A stretch of DNA of 64,000 nt from Amycolatopsis tolypomycina (GTDB lineage: Bacteria; Actinomycetota; Actinomycetes; Mycobacteriales; Pseudonocardiaceae). Below, piece after piece: positions 25,261-34,131 of the stretch (positions are counted from its first letter, which is position 1; every line of letters starts with the position of its first letter). The position numbers were made by a program, and so were the translations under genes. Location: assembly GCF_900105945.1 (NCBI RefSeq), contig NZ_FNSO01000004.1, forward strand, positions 6,328,001 through 6,392,000, written 5' to 3'. The notes under the pieces were generated by a model, which searched no databases, was not told where the DNA came from, and worked only from the letters and a program-made list of their open reading frames with translations.

Positions 25261-25337
25261 GGCGAGCCGACCTGAACCAATTCCGTCGATTCTTTCGATT
25301 GTTCGACGGCTTCGACAATCAATGGCAACGAGGAGCA

Positions 25338-25366
25338 TTGACGCCGGGTATCGGCCATGTTGGAAT
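25338..25366 (+). promoter_or_regulatory. Possible promoter of the GH5 cellulase gene
   Basis: TTGACG (25338-25343), a 17-base spacer and TGGAAT (25361-25366) match a vegetative -35/-10 pattern with consensus spacing, 33 bases before the ATG of the cellulase gene. Confidence 0.4.
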
Positions 25367-25398
25367 ATGTCCACCAATGGGCATGAGAGGTATCCGCC

Positions 25399-26595
25399 AT
25401 GACTTCCCGAGCAACGAAGCTCCGGTCCGTCCTGCTTGCCGCCGCACTTGCCGTCACCGCGACCGTGTCCGGGATCAATCCGGCCGGCGCCACCGCGCAG
25501 CTCAATGCTGCGCAAATCGTCGCCGATATGGGCGCAGGCTGGAATCTGGGAAACCAGCTGGAAGCCAGCGCCAATGGTGTGCCGAGTGAAACGGCGTGGG
25601 GGCAGCCGACCATCACCCAGGCCCTCGTCGACAAGGTGAAGGCCGCCGGGTTCAAGACCATCCGGATCCCCGTCTCCTACCTCAACCACATCGGTGCCGC
25701 CCCGAACTACCCGGTCAACGCGGCCTGGCTCAACCGGATCCAGCAGGTGGTCGACTACGCCTACCAGCGCGGGCTGTACGTGCTGATCAACATGCACGGC
25801 GACGGCTACAAGTCCGTCACCGGCTCCTGGCTGATCTGCGACGCCGGCAACCAGGCCGCCGTCAAGGCCAAGTACCAGAAGGTCTGGCAGCAGGTCGCGA
25901 CCCGGTTCGCCGGCTACGACCAGCACCTGATCCTCGAGTCGATGAACGAGGAGTTCGACGGCCAGTACGGCACCCCGACCCAGCCGTGCTACTCGAACAT
26001 CAACGCCTACAACCAGATCTTCGTCGACACCGTGCGCAGGACCGGCGGGAACAACGCGTCCCGCTGGCTGCTCGTCCCCGGCTGGAACACGAATATCGAC
26101 TACACCACCGGCAACTACGGTTTCGTGATGCCGACCGACCAGTTCCGGTCGCCGTCCATTCCGGCCGCCGAAAAACGGCTCATGATTTCCGTGCACTACT
26201 ACAGCCCGTGGGACTTCGCCGGCGAGGAAAACGGCACCATCACGCAGTGGGGCCGGAACGCCACCAATCCCGCGAAGAAGTCGACCTGGGGTCAGGAAGA
26301 CTACCTCGACGCCCAGCTGAAAGCGGTGCGCGACGTCTTCGTCTCGAAGGGCTATCCGGCCGTCGTCGGGGAATACGGGTCCGTCGACAAGTCGGCGTTC
26401 GATTCGGCGAACAACCGGTACCGGGCCGACTTCGCCCGGGCCGTGGTGTCGACGGCCAAGAAGTACGGCGCCGCCGCTGTCTACTGGGACAACGGCTACA
26501 ACGGCCAGTACGGCTTGGGCCTGTTCAACCGGGCCGCCCTCACGGTGACCCAGCAGGGCATCATCGACGCCATCAGGGCCGGCCTCGCCAGTTGA
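25399..26595 (+). CDS. Secreted GH5 endoglucanase
   Basis: A 398-residue secreted cellulase. ATG 25399 follows GAGAGG. The signal peptide (1-33) ends GATA. The GH5 TIM barrel begins GAGWNLGNQLEA and contains the family landmarks: TIRIPVSY, LINMHGDG, the acid/base Glu in ESMNEEFD near 183, HYYSPWDF, and the nucleophile Glu in VVGEYGS near 324. GH5 enzymes of this type hydrolyse internal beta-1,4-glucosidic bonds of cellulose by a retaining mechanism. No carbohydrate-binding module is attached, so it probably attacks soluble or amorphous substrate. Its end overlaps the convergent DUF6292 gene by 23 bases. No CebR box was found upstream. Confidence 0.95.
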   Translation: MTSRATKLRSVLLAAALAVTATVSGINPAGATAQLNAAQIVADMGAGWNLGNQLEASANGVPSETAWGQPTITQALVDKVKAAGFKTIRIPVSYLNHIGAAPNYPVNAAWLNRIQQVVDYAYQRGLYVLINMHGDGYKSVTGSWLICDAGNQAAVKAKYQKVWQQVATRFAGYDQHLILESMNEEFDGQYGTPTQPCYSNINAYNQIFVDTVRRTGGNNASRWLLVPGWNTNIDYTTGNYGFVMPTDQFRSPSIPAAEKRLMISVHYYSPWDFAGEENGTITQWGRNATNPAKKSTWGQEDYLDAQLKAVRDVFVSKGYPAVVGEYGSVDKSAFDSANNRYRADFARAVVSTAKKYGAAAVYWDNGYNGQYGLGLFNRAALTVTQQGIIDAIRAGLAS

Positions 26596-27013
26596 CGATC
26601 ACCCGGCGGTGCGCGCCCAGCCGCTCCACCAGGTCGAACCGCGAGCCACGCAGGTCCGGCGGGTCCGGGTGACCGGACGCCCCGGCCCGCACCGCGGCCA
26701 CGAAGCCGCGGACGTGGGCCGGGGCCGGTACCAGCTCGCCGCCGAGGTACCCGAGCACCAGCAGGTCCTCGCCGGAGTGGGTCTCCATCGCGAACGCCCA
26801 GCCGTGCCGCTCGTCCCACAGCAGCGCGGTGTCCCGGCCGGGGTGGCGGGGCAGCCGCAGGTCCAGCGCGATGTACGCCGACGCCGGCGCGTCGAGGTCC
26901 ACCGTGCACGACTCCTCCCCCACGTCCACCGCGGCGCTCACCGCGGCCAGGTACCCGGTCAGCCCGCTGCGCAGGCGGTGGTCACGGTCGATCCCGGTCA
27001 GCAGGGGAATCAC
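26573..27013 (-). CDS. DUF6292-family protein
   Basis: A soluble protein of about 146 residues of the DUF6292 family. Landmarks are LRSGLTGYLAAVSAAV, AYIALDLRL, LLWDERHGWAFAMETHSGED and VLGYLGGELVPAP. These small proteins are common in Pseudonocardiaceae and have no known function. The start is uncertain: GTG 27013 (VIPLLTG) abuts GGAGAGG without proper spacing, and in-frame GTGs 9 and 18 bases upstream are alternatives; a longer 277-residue frame is not credible. The 3' end overlaps the cellulase gene. Confidence 0.75.
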   Translation of the reverse strand: MIPLLTGIDRDHRLRSGLTGYLAAVSAAVDVGEESCTVDLDAPASAYIALDLRLPRHPGRDTALLWDERHGWAFAMETHSGEDLLVLGYLGGELVPAPAHVRGFVAAVRAGASGHPDPPDLRGSRFDLVERLGAHRRVIVNWRGRP

Positions 27014-27138
27014 CCTCTCCACGGTTCGGCAGGCGGCCACGGCGGACCGGGCCTCGACGCTACGGGCCCGCCGCCGCACGCGGATGGCGTCGTTCGGCCC
27101 GGAAACCCGGGACTTTCGGCACCTGCGGCTGTGACATC

Positions 27139-27182
27139 CGGGGCTTCGCCCCGAGCCGGGGGCTCCGCCACCCGGAACCCCC
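27139..27182 (-). terminator. Double hairpin terminator downstream of the ABC permease gene
   Basis: Two adjacent hairpins: CGGGGC/GCCCCG with loop TTC (27139-27153), and GGGGGCTCCG/CGGAACCCCC with a 5-base loop (27158-27182). They lie 10 bases beyond the permease stop. This G/C hairpin pair is a repeat type common in actinomycete intergenic sequence. Confidence 0.65.
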
Positions 27183-27192
27183 GAAAAGCCGC

Positions 27193-27917
27193 TCAGGGAG
27201 TCCGACGCCGCAGGGTCGCCGCGCCCAGCAGCAGCGCCAGCACGGCGCAACCGGCGATGATCCCGATGTCGCGCACCAGGGTGCCGTCGACCTCGGCCGA
27301 GCGGGTCACCTGCGTCAGCGCGTCCACCGCGTAGGACAGCGGCAGGACGTCCGACACCGCGCCGAGCACCCAGCCCATCTCCCCGCGCGGCACGAACAGG
27401 CCGCACAGCAGGAACTGCGGCAGCACGAACACCGGCAGGAACTGGATCGCCTGGAACTCGGTGCGGGCGAACGCGCTGACGAACAGGCCGAGCGCGGTGC
27501 CGAGCAGCGCGTCCAGCACCACGACCAGCAGCAGCACCCAGACCGAGCCGGCGATGTCGAGCCCAGCCAGGTCAGGGAGATCCCGGCGGCCACGACCACC
27601 TGCAGCGTCGCGAGCAGGCCGAACGCCAGCGCGTACCCGAGGAGCAGGTCGAGTTTGCCGATCGGCAGCGTCATCAGGCGCGTCAACGTCCCCGACGTGC
27701 GTTCGCGCAACGTCGTCACCGAGGTCAGCAGGAACATGATCGTGAACGGGAAGATGCCGAGCAGGGCCGGCGCGACCGCACTGAACCGCTGCTCGGAGTT
27801 GAGCACGTACCGCAGCAGGATCATCAGCACGCTGGGCACCGCGACCAGCAGCACGATCGTGCGCGGGTCGTGCCGCAGCTGGGTGAGGATCCGCCGGGTG
27901 GTGGGCAGGGCGCTCAT
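27193..27917 (-). pseudogene. ABC-2 transporter permease with a single-base frameshift
   Basis: The N-terminal frame (ATG 27917) encodes MSALPTTRRILTQLRHD, then helices LVAVPSVLMILLRYVL, LLGIFPFTIMFLLTSV and ALAFGLLATLQVVVAAGISL. At about 27560 the frame is lost, and the -1 frame continues with VWVLLLVVVLDALLGTALGL to the end at 27193 (GAATLRRRTP). Restoring one G between 27560 and 27561 gives a complete 241-residue ABC-2 permease with six helices, so the lesion is one deletion. It is either a real recent mutation or a sequence error. ATG overlaps the stop of the ATP-binding gene by 4 bases. The pair would form an ABC exporter of unknown substrate. Confidence 0.85.
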
Positions 27918-28639
27918 CGCGAGGCCTCCGAACGGCCCTTGATCAGGCGCAGGAACGCCTGCTCGAGATCGGGTGCGCCGGTCTCCGTCCGCAGCGCCTC
28001 CGGGGTGCCGCGGGCGAGGAGCTGCCCGCGGTGCAGCAGCAGGAGGTCGTCGCAGCGGGCGGCTTCGTCCATGACGTGGCTGGAGATCAGCAGCGTGACG
28101 CCGGTGGCGGCCAGCTCGTGGAACAGCCGCCACAGCTCGTCGCGCAGCTCGGGGTCGGAGCCGACCGTCGGCTCGTCCAGCACCAGCAGCTCGGGCGTGC
28201 CCAGCAGCGCCGCCGCCAGGTTGGCCCGGCCGCGCTGGCCGCCGGAGAGGCGGCCGACCAGGACGCGGGCCGACGACGTGAGCCCCGTCCGGGTGATCAC
28301 CCGGTCCACATCGGACGCCGGGCAGCCGAGCACCGCGGCGAAGTAGCGCAGGGCTTCGGTCACCGTCAGGTCCGCGTAGAGCGCCGGGTCCTGGGTGGCG
28401 TAGCCGATCCGCCGGCGCAGCTCGGGGTGGCCCGCGGGCCTGCCGAGCACCTCCACGCGCCCGGACTCGACCACCTGCACGCCGACGATCGAGCGCATCA
28501 GCGTGCTCTTGCCGCAGCCGTTCGGCCCCAGCAGGCCGGTCACCGTCCCGCGACGCACGGCGAAGCCGATGTCGCGCAGCACCTCGTCGCCGCCGCGGCG
28601 GACCCGCAGGCCGGCCACGACGATCGCCGGCTCGGACAC
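27914..28639 (-). CDS. ABC transporter ATP-binding protein (exporter type)
   Basis: A 241-residue ATPase. The frame is open further, but GTG 28639 follows a textbook GGAAGGAGGACGCC ribosome site and is chosen. Walker A GPNGCGKST (near 42), Q-loop YATQDPALY, signature LSGGQRGRANL, Walker B LLVLDEPT and H-loop ISSHVMDEAA are all present, so it should be active. The sequence type is that of drug/natural-product exporters (DrrA/NatA-like). It is coupled to the permease gene by an ATGA overlap, but that partner carries a frameshift, so the exporter may be non-functional. Confidence 0.94.
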   Translation of the reverse strand: MSEPAIVVAGLRVRRGGDEVLRDIGFAVRRGTVTGLLGPNGCGKSTLMRSIVGVQVVESGRVEVLGRPAGHPELRRRIGYATQDPALYADLTVTEALRYFAAVLGCPASDVDRVITRTGLTSSARVLVGRLSGGQRGRANLAAALLGTPELLVLDEPTVGSDPELRDELWRLFHELAATGVTLLISSHVMDEAARCDDLLLLHRGQLLARGTPEALRTETGAPDLEQAFLRLIKGRSEASR

Positions 28640-28710
28640 GGCGTCCTCCTTCCGCCCCGGGCTCCTCATGGTGAGCGCCGGTGCGGGCGGAGACAAGAGG
28701 GGAAAAAGAG

Positions 28711-28750
28711 CGGGCAGATGCGCCGAGGGGGGAGGAGGCGCACCTGCCCG
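28711..28750 (-). terminator. Rho-independent terminator of the GH9 cellulase gene
   Basis: Arms CGGGCAGATGCGCC (28711-28724) and GGCGCACCTGCCCG (28737-28750) pair with one mismatch around a 12-base loop. On the minus strand they are followed by CTCTTTTTCCCC. It lies 58 bases beyond the GH9 stop. Confidence 0.8.
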
Positions 28751-28808
28751 CAGGTGTGACGTTAGCGGAGTCTCCGTCAGTCCGCCGATCGAGCGACCGG
28801 AACGGGCG

Positions 28809-31685
28809 TCACCCGCACGTCTTCCCGTTCACCGCGAAGGGCGACGGCGGCGGGTTGCTGCCCGTGTAGCTGCCGTTGAAGCCGATCGAGACCGACTTGC
28901 CCGGCGCGACCGAGGCGTTCCACGGCAGGGCCGTGGCGGTGACGGCCGCACCGGACTGCGACCAGGTCGCCGACCAGCCCTGGGTCACCTTCTGGTTGCC
29001 CGCGAAAGCGAACTTCAGCGCCCAGTTCGACCACGCCGTGGTCCCGGTGTTGGTCAAGGTGAGGTAGGCCGTGAAGCCGCCCGACCAGTTGTACGACGTG
29101 TAGGTCACCGAGCAGCCGCCGGCCGGGGTGTCGGGCGGGGTCGTGAACGCCGTCGACGCCGAGTCCGGGCCGGTGAGGCCCGCGCCGTTGCGGGCCACCA
29201 CGACCAGGGTGTACGCCGTCGACGGCGTCAGCCCGGTCAGGGTCGCCGACGTCCCGGTGACGGTGGCGAGCACCTTGCGGCTCGTGCCGGTCACGCTCAC
29301 GACGTCGTAGTTCTTGATCCCGCTCTCCGCGTCCGAAGCCGCCGCCCAGGTCACCGTCGCGCCGGTGGCCGTGACCGCGGACACGGCGGGCTTGCCTGCC
29401 GCGGCCGGGGCGGTGGTGTCCACCCCGGACGGCGACTTCTCCGCCGTCCAGTTCGCCAGCCAGGCCAGCGCCGAGTTCCAGTTGACGGCGACCTCGTTGA
29501 CCGAGTACGCCTGGATGTCGTCGACGTAGCAGCGCTGGGGCGGGCAGCCGGCGAGCAGCCGGGCCGCGGTCGGGTCCTGCAGGCCGCTGTTGGGCCCGCC
29601 GGACAGCGACCCGGGCGGCGCGGTCGGCAGCGTCGCGTCCAGCTGGTGCGCCCAGAACCGGTGGTGCACGTTCTGCACGGCCCGGTCACCGTGGCCGGCG
29701 ACGTAGGAGTAGTTCGCCGGGTTGCGGCCGAGCAGGTAGTCCATGGCCGCGAACGCGCCGTTGCGGTACTTGTCCTGCTTGGTGAAGTCGTAGGCCAGGG
29801 CCAGCACGACGCCGTTGTTGGCGACCAGGCCGTTGGATCCCCACTCGTAGGTGCCGTCGGCCGTCCGGTAGGGCGCCGGGTAGCCCATGCCCCCCATCTG
29901 GGCGAGGTGGCTGTCGGCCGTGGTCGTGATCGCCGACTTGATCGCCGCGACGTCCGCCGCGGGCAGGTCGGTGGGCACCAGCGCCAACGAGATGTCGCCG
30001 AGCGCGCCCGTCGAGCCCCAGTCGAAGCCGTGGGTGTTGAAGCTGACGCCGCGGTAGAGCGACGACCCGGTGACGTCGGTGCGGTAGGCGCTCTTCGCCG
30101 TCGTCGCGAACAGTTCCGCGGCCGCCCAGTAGAACTCGTCGGTCACGGCGCCGTCGGCGTAGGTCCCGCCGCCGGTGCCGTCGTTCGGGTCGGCGAGCAC
30201 GTTCGGGTTGGCCTTCGCCGCGGCGTAGGCCTTCTCGGCCGCCGTGAGCAGCTTCGCCGAGTACGCCGGGTCGATGGTCTTCCACAGCCGGGACGCCTGC
30301 GCGGCGACCGCGGCCATGTTCAGCGTGGCCGCCGTGCTCGGCGGGGAGAGCCGCCGCGGCTGGCTGTCCAGCTCGGGCCGGGTCGGCAGGGCGGTCCACG
30401 CCGCGTCGTGGATCTTGTGGTGCACCATGCCCGCCTGCGGCTTGCCGTCGGGCACCTGCATGGAGAGCAGGAAGTCGACCTCCCAGCGGGCTTCGTCGAG
30501 GATGTCCGGGACGCCGTTGCCCCGCTCCGGGATGGCCAGCTTGCCGTCGCCCAGCGCGCTCGCGTCGCCCAGCTTCAGCGCGCGCTCGTACTCGTCGAGC
30601 AGCTGCCAGGTCGCGATGCCGCCGTTGACGACGTACTTGCCGTGGTCGCCCGCGTCGTACCAGCCGCCGCGCACGTCGAGGGTGTAGCCGCAGTTCAGGT
30701 CCGACCGGCAGGGGACGTTGTTGTCACCCTGGTTCGGCGCGACGTTGACGTGGCCCGCGGGCCGCGCGTAGCTTGCGCCGACGTACTGGGCGTCGATCGC
30801 GATCCCGCTGCGCTGGTGGTAGAAGAACGCGAGCGCGTCGTAACGCAGCTTCTTCAGCCCGTCCGCGGAGATGTCGAACGGGAAGCTCGTCTCGGAGCCG
30901 ACGGCGAGGGTGTACCCGGTGCCCGCGGTGTCGTAGGCGGAGAAGTCGATGTCGTGGACGCTCTCGCCGGAGGGGGCGTCCGCGCCGCGCGGGCGGGTCT
31001 GGCCAGTGGCGACCGCGGTGCCGGCGGCGTTGCGCAGCGTCCACGTCACGGGCGACGCGGAGCTGTTGATCACGGTGGCGTGCTTGGGCAGGCCGGGGGT
31101 GTAACTTTCCTGGTTCACCCGGATGCCGCTCGTCGGCGGCAGGCCGCCGGGCGGGATCACCCCGCCGATCAGCGAAATGTTGTCCAGGCAGACGGTGTTG
31201 TCCGCGGCCTGGCCGCCGAACCAGAAGGCCAGCTGGCCGTTGCCCGCGGCCGGGAAGTCCAAAGTGGACGTGAAGGTGACGGTGAAGTGCTGGGTCGACG
31301 GCGTGACCGTCAGGTCGGTGCGGGAGATCTGCCGGTAGGGCGAAACGGCCTCGCCGGCGACGGCGGAGATCTGCTGGGTGGTCGTCGCGTGCGCGTCGAA
31401 CGTCAGCGTGTACTGCTGCCCCGCCTCGAACGGGACGCCGTTCTGGCCGGCGAGGGCGTCGTAACCGTTGGCCGTGCCGCCGGTGACGTCGGTGCAGAAC
31501 TCACCGCCCGTGACGCGCCCGGTGGTCCCGGCCCCGGCCCACCAGGGGTCGAGGGTGCCACTGGCGAAGGTGCCGTTGAGCAGCCGCTCGTAGTCCGCGG
31601 CGGACGCGGGCACGGAGCCCGTCGTCAGCCCGAGCGCCGTCACCGCCAGTAACACCAGACCAGCCCGGATTTGTCTTGCCCGCAT
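28809..31685 (-). CDS. Secreted multidomain GH9 endoglucanase with CBM4-like and CBM2 modules
   Basis: A 958-residue secreted cellulase. The frame is open to 31952, but ATG 31685 lies 8 bases after GAGGAG and begins a signal peptide (1-31, ending ASA). Domains in order: CBM4/9-like beta-sandwich (about 32-165), CelD_N Ig-like domain (188-272, IRVNQESYTPGLPKHA), GH9 (alpha/alpha)6 barrel (275-752) with GGWYDAGDHGKYV (catalytic-base Asp region near 345) and SVNEVAVNWNSALAW (acid Glu near 730), FN3 domain (765-855), and C-terminal CBM2 (858-957, VTYTSYNWSGGF, WSNWALKFAFAGNQKV). GH9 enzymes cleave cellulose with inversion, often processively when a CBM is attached. A perfect CebR box lies upstream, so induction by cellobiose is expected. 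Confidence 0.96.
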   Translation of the reverse strand: MRARQIRAGLVLLAVTALGLTTGSVPASAADYERLLNGTFASGTLDPWWAGAGTTGRVTGGEFCTDVTGGTANGYDALAGQNGVPFEAGQQYTLTFDAHATTTQQISAVAGEAVSPYRQISRTDLTVTPSTQHFTVTFTSTLDFPAAGNGQLAFWFGGQAADNTVCLDNISLIGGVIPPGGLPPTSGIRVNQESYTPGLPKHATVINSSASPVTWTLRNAAGTAVATGQTRPRGADAPSGESVHDIDFSAYDTAGTGYTLAVGSETSFPFDISADGLKKLRYDALAFFYHQRSGIAIDAQYVGASYARPAGHVNVAPNQGDNNVPCRSDLNCGYTLDVRGGWYDAGDHGKYVVNGGIATWQLLDEYERALKLGDASALGDGKLAIPERGNGVPDILDEARWEVDFLLSMQVPDGKPQAGMVHHKIHDAAWTALPTRPELDSQPRRLSPPSTAATLNMAAVAAQASRLWKTIDPAYSAKLLTAAEKAYAAAKANPNVLADPNDGTGGGTYADGAVTDEFYWAAAELFATTAKSAYRTDVTGSSLYRGVSFNTHGFDWGSTGALGDISLALVPTDLPAADVAAIKSAITTTADSHLAQMGGMGYPAPYRTADGTYEWGSNGLVANNGVVLALAYDFTKQDKYRNGAFAAMDYLLGRNPANYSYVAGHGDRAVQNVHHRFWAHQLDATLPTAPPGSLSGGPNSGLQDPTAARLLAGCPPQRCYVDDIQAYSVNEVAVNWNSALAWLANWTAEKSPSGVDTTAPAAAGKPAVSAVTATGATVTWAAASDAESGIKNYDVVSVTGTSRKVLATVTGTSATLTGLTPSTAYTLVVVARNGAGLTGPDSASTAFTTPPDTPAGGCSVTYTSYNWSGGFTAYLTLTNTGTTAWSNWALKFAFAGNQKVTQGWSATWSQSGAAVTATALPWNASVAPGKSVSIGFNGSYTGSNPPPSPFAVNGKTCG

Positions 31686-31718
31686 TCGCCATCTCCTCGT
31701 CGTCGAGCCCGGCGGAAG

Positions 31719-31732
31719 TGGGAGCGCTCCCA
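31719..31732. promoter_or_regulatory. CebR-type operator upstream of the GH9 gene
   Basis: TGGGAGCGCTCCCA is a perfect 14-bp palindrome identical to the CebR binding site that represses cellulase and cellobiose-uptake genes in Streptomyces. It lies 34 bases before the GH9 start codon. The cebR gene itself is not in this window. Confidence 0.9.
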
Positions 31733-31886
31733 GACAGGGGACTGTAATCATGCGCGCGTGCCTTTGGCAATGATCGCGAAAGCGAGGGTGGACGCGGTAC
31801 CTGCCTTCGTCTATACATACCTGGGCCACCGGGTCAGTGCGGCCGAAATTTTCGGAAAGTTTCACGACGCTCGGTGCGCCCGAAAC

Positions 31887-31900
31887 TGTTAACGCTAACG
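31887..31900. promoter_or_regulatory. LacI-type operator-like sequence upstream of the GH27 gene
   Basis: TGTTAACGCTAACG at 31887-31900 is a near-palindrome of the GTTAGCGCTAAC class bound by LacI-family sugar regulators. It lies 31 bases before the GH27 start, in the 245-base divergent region shared with GH9. Confidence 0.5.
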
Positions 31901-31930
31901 TCCGGTCCGCCCCTCCGGAAAGGGACGAAG

Positions 31931-33559
31931 ATGCCCGCTCGAACCCGTTCACGGATCCTGCACCTGTTCACCGCGGCCGCCGCCGCACTGTCGTTGTCCG
32001 TCGCGGTGCCACCGTCCGCCGTCGCCGCGCCCGGGAGCCCGGCGGTGACGCCGCCGCTGGGCTGGAACAGCTGGAACAGCTTCGGCTGCAACGTCAGCGA
32101 AAGCACCATCCACCAGGCGGCCGACGCGATGGTCTCCTCCGGCATGCGTGACGCGGGCTACCAGTACGTCGTGGTCGACGACTGCTGGTTCGACCCGCAG
32201 CGCGATGCCCAGGGCAACCTGCGCGCCAACGCCTCGAAGTTCCCGAGCGGCATGAAGGCCCTCGGCGACTACATCCACGCGCGCGGCCTGAAGTTCGGCA
32301 TCTACCAGGTCCCGACCGACCGCACGTGCGCCCAGCGCACCGGCACCTACCCCGGCTCGACCGGCAGCCAGGGCCACGAGGCCCAGGACGCCCGCACGTT
32401 CGCCTCCTGGGGCGTCGACTACCTCAAGTACGACTGGTGCTCCCCCGCCGGCACCCGCGACGAGCAGGTCAGCCGCTTCGCGCTGATGCGCGACGCCCTG
32501 CGCGGCACCGGACGGCCCATCGTCTACAGCATCAACCCCAACAGCTACCACGCCATCACCGGCGACAAGTACAACTGGGGGCAGGTCGCCGACCTGTGGC
32601 GCACCACCGAGGACCTGCTCGACATCTGGCAGAACGGCAACACCAACAGCTACCCGATGGGCGTCGGCAACGTCCTCGACGTCACCGCGCCGCTGGCCGC
32701 GCAGGCCGGGCCCGGGCACTGGAACGACCCGGACATGCTCGTCGTCGGCCGCCCCGGCCTGACCCTCACCGAGTCCCGCGCCCACTTCGCCCTCTGGGCG
32801 CTGATGGCGGCGCCGCTCATGGCGGGCAACGACATCCGCACGATGTCCGCGGACATCAGCGCGGTCCTGCGCAACCCGCGGCTGCTGGCGGTCGACCAGG
32901 ACAGCCTCGGTGCCGGCGGCCGCCGGGTCCGCGACGACGGCAACGTCGAGGTCTTCGCCAAGCCGCTGTCCGACGGGTCCGTCGCCGTCGGGCTGCTCAA
33001 CCGCGGCAGCGGCACGACGACCATCAGCACCACCGCGGCGCAGGTCGGGCTCAACGGGACGTCGTTCACCCTGACCGACCTGTGGACCGGCGGCACGTCG
33101 GCGTCCGGCGGCGCGATCAGCGCGAGCGTGCCCGCTCACGGCGTCGCCGCGTTCCGGGTGTCCGGCGGCACCCCGCAGGCCGCGACGACGTCCCGGCTGC
33201 GCGACGCCGGTTCGGGCCGCTGCCTGGACGTCGACAACGCCTCCACGGCCTCCGGGGCGGGCGTGCTGATCTGGGACTGCCAGACCTCGGCCAACCAGCT
33301 GTGGACGAGCTGGGAGAACGGCGAGATCCGCGTCTTCGGCGACAAGTGCCTCGACGGCACCACCAGCGGCGCCCGCGTCTACAGCCGCTCGTGCACCGGG
33401 CAGAGCAACCAGAAGTGGACGCTGGGCTCGGACGGCACGGTCCGCAACGTCCAATCAGGACTGTGCCTCGACGTCGAAGGCGCCGCGACCGCCAACGGGA
33501 CACGGGCGATCCTGTGGACCTGCAACGGCCAGGCGAACCAGCGGTGGAGCCGCGTGTGA
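31931..33559 (+). CDS. Secreted GH27 alpha-galactosidase with ricin-type lectin domain
   Basis: A 542-residue secreted enzyme. ATG 31931 follows GGAAAGGGACGAAG. Signal peptide 1-34 (ending VAA). The GH27 barrel starts PPLGWNSWNSFGCNV and contains YVVVDDCWF, KFGIYQVPTDRTCAQRTG, the nucleophile Asp in YLKYDWC near 167, and the acid/base Asp in WNDPDMLVVG near 267, followed by the C-terminal beta domain. Residues 420-541 are a ricin-B/CBM13 trefoil (GRCLDVDNAS, NQLWTSWENGEIRVF, QKWTLGSDGTV). The enzyme should remove alpha-1,6-galactose from galactomannan or raffinose-type sugars, complementing the mannanase at 58733-61000. It is divergent from the GH9 gene and has its own LacI-type box. Confidence 0.96.
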   Translation: MPARTRSRILHLFTAAAAALSLSVAVPPSAVAAPGSPAVTPPLGWNSWNSFGCNVSESTIHQAADAMVSSGMRDAGYQYVVVDDCWFDPQRDAQGNLRANASKFPSGMKALGDYIHARGLKFGIYQVPTDRTCAQRTGTYPGSTGSQGHEAQDARTFASWGVDYLKYDWCSPAGTRDEQVSRFALMRDALRGTGRPIVYSINPNSYHAITGDKYNWGQVADLWRTTEDLLDIWQNGNTNSYPMGVGNVLDVTAPLAAQAGPGHWNDPDMLVVGRPGLTLTESRAHFALWALMAAPLMAGNDIRTMSADISAVLRNPRLLAVDQDSLGAGGRRVRDDGNVEVFAKPLSDGSVAVGLLNRGSGTTTISTTAAQVGLNGTSFTLTDLWTGGTSASGGAISASVPAHGVAAFRVSGGTPQAATTSRLRDAGSGRCLDVDNASTASGAGVLIWDCQTSANQLWTSWENGEIRVFGDKCLDGTTSGARVYSRSCTGQSNQKWTLGSDGTVRNVQSGLCLDVEGAATANGTRAILWTCNGQANQRWSRV

Positions 33560-33654
33560 GGCTCACCTGACCGAGGGACGCGGGGACGGTAACGCCGGGG
33601 CGGTAACGGAGCGATAACGGGATACGGACCGTCCGACAGCAGGAGAACCTTCCC

Positions 33655-33888
33655 GTGGAAACACCGTGCCGAGGCCCCATCGACGTCACCCGGGTCACCG
33701 GGTTCGACACCGGCACCGCCGACCCCGACGCCCTTCGCCGGGCCGTCACCACCTCGCCCGGCTACTCGCGCGCCGCGGCCGAACACCAGGCCGCGGTGCT
33801 GGACATCGTGCTGCGGGTGGGCACCACGCCCGTCCCGGAGCCGAGGCGCCGCCGCGGGGTCGTCGGGAGACTGCTCGGCCGGCGGTGA
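33655..33888 (+). CDS. Small hypothetical protein
   Basis: A 77-residue protein. GTG 33655 follows AGGAGAACC. It is rich in Ala, Arg, Pro and Thr, has one Cys, no signal or membrane helix, and ends with a basic tail (PRRRRGVVGRLLGRR). The upstream region repeats GGTAAC or GATAAC three times (33581-33620), which may be regulatory. Two strong hairpins follow the stop directly. The good ribosome site and terminator support a real gene; the family was not recognised. Confidence 0.65.
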   Translation: METPCRGPIDVTRVTGFDTGTADPDALRRAVTTSPGYSRAAAEHQAAVLDIVLRVGTTPVPEPRRRRGVVGRLLGRR

Positions 33889-33889
33889 A

Positions 33890-33937
33890 CACGGCGAAAG
33901 CCGCGACCGAAGGAATTCGGTCGCGGCTTTCGCCGTG
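33890..33937. terminator. 22-bp perfect hairpin terminator
   Basis: Arms 33890-33911 and 33916-33937 (CACGGCGAAAGCCGCGACCG and its complement) pair over 22 bases around the tetraloop GGAA. It begins two bases after the stop of the small hypothetical gene. Confidence 0.85.
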
Positions 33938-33940
33938 CGC

Positions 33941-33972
33941 CGGGTGGGACCGGCGGTAACCGGTCCCACCCG
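33941..33972. terminator. Second adjacent hairpin
   Basis: CGGGTGGGACCGG (33941-33953) and CCGGTCCCACCCG (33960-33972) pair perfectly around CGGTAA. Together with the 22-bp hairpin just left of it, it insulates the rightward small gene from the leftward secreted-protein gene at 34132. Confidence 0.65.
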
Positions 33973-34131
33973 GGCCGGCGTCGGCGCCGGATCGCTGCGT
34001 GCCCGGGACGGGGAACCGGAGTGTGCAGCTCGCTCCCTGTTCCGGGCACGCCGGACGATTCCCGGCGCGGCGCCGGATTCCGCGCCCCGGCCGGCTTCCG
34101 CACACACAACGGGCGGCCGTGGCGCGGGGAC

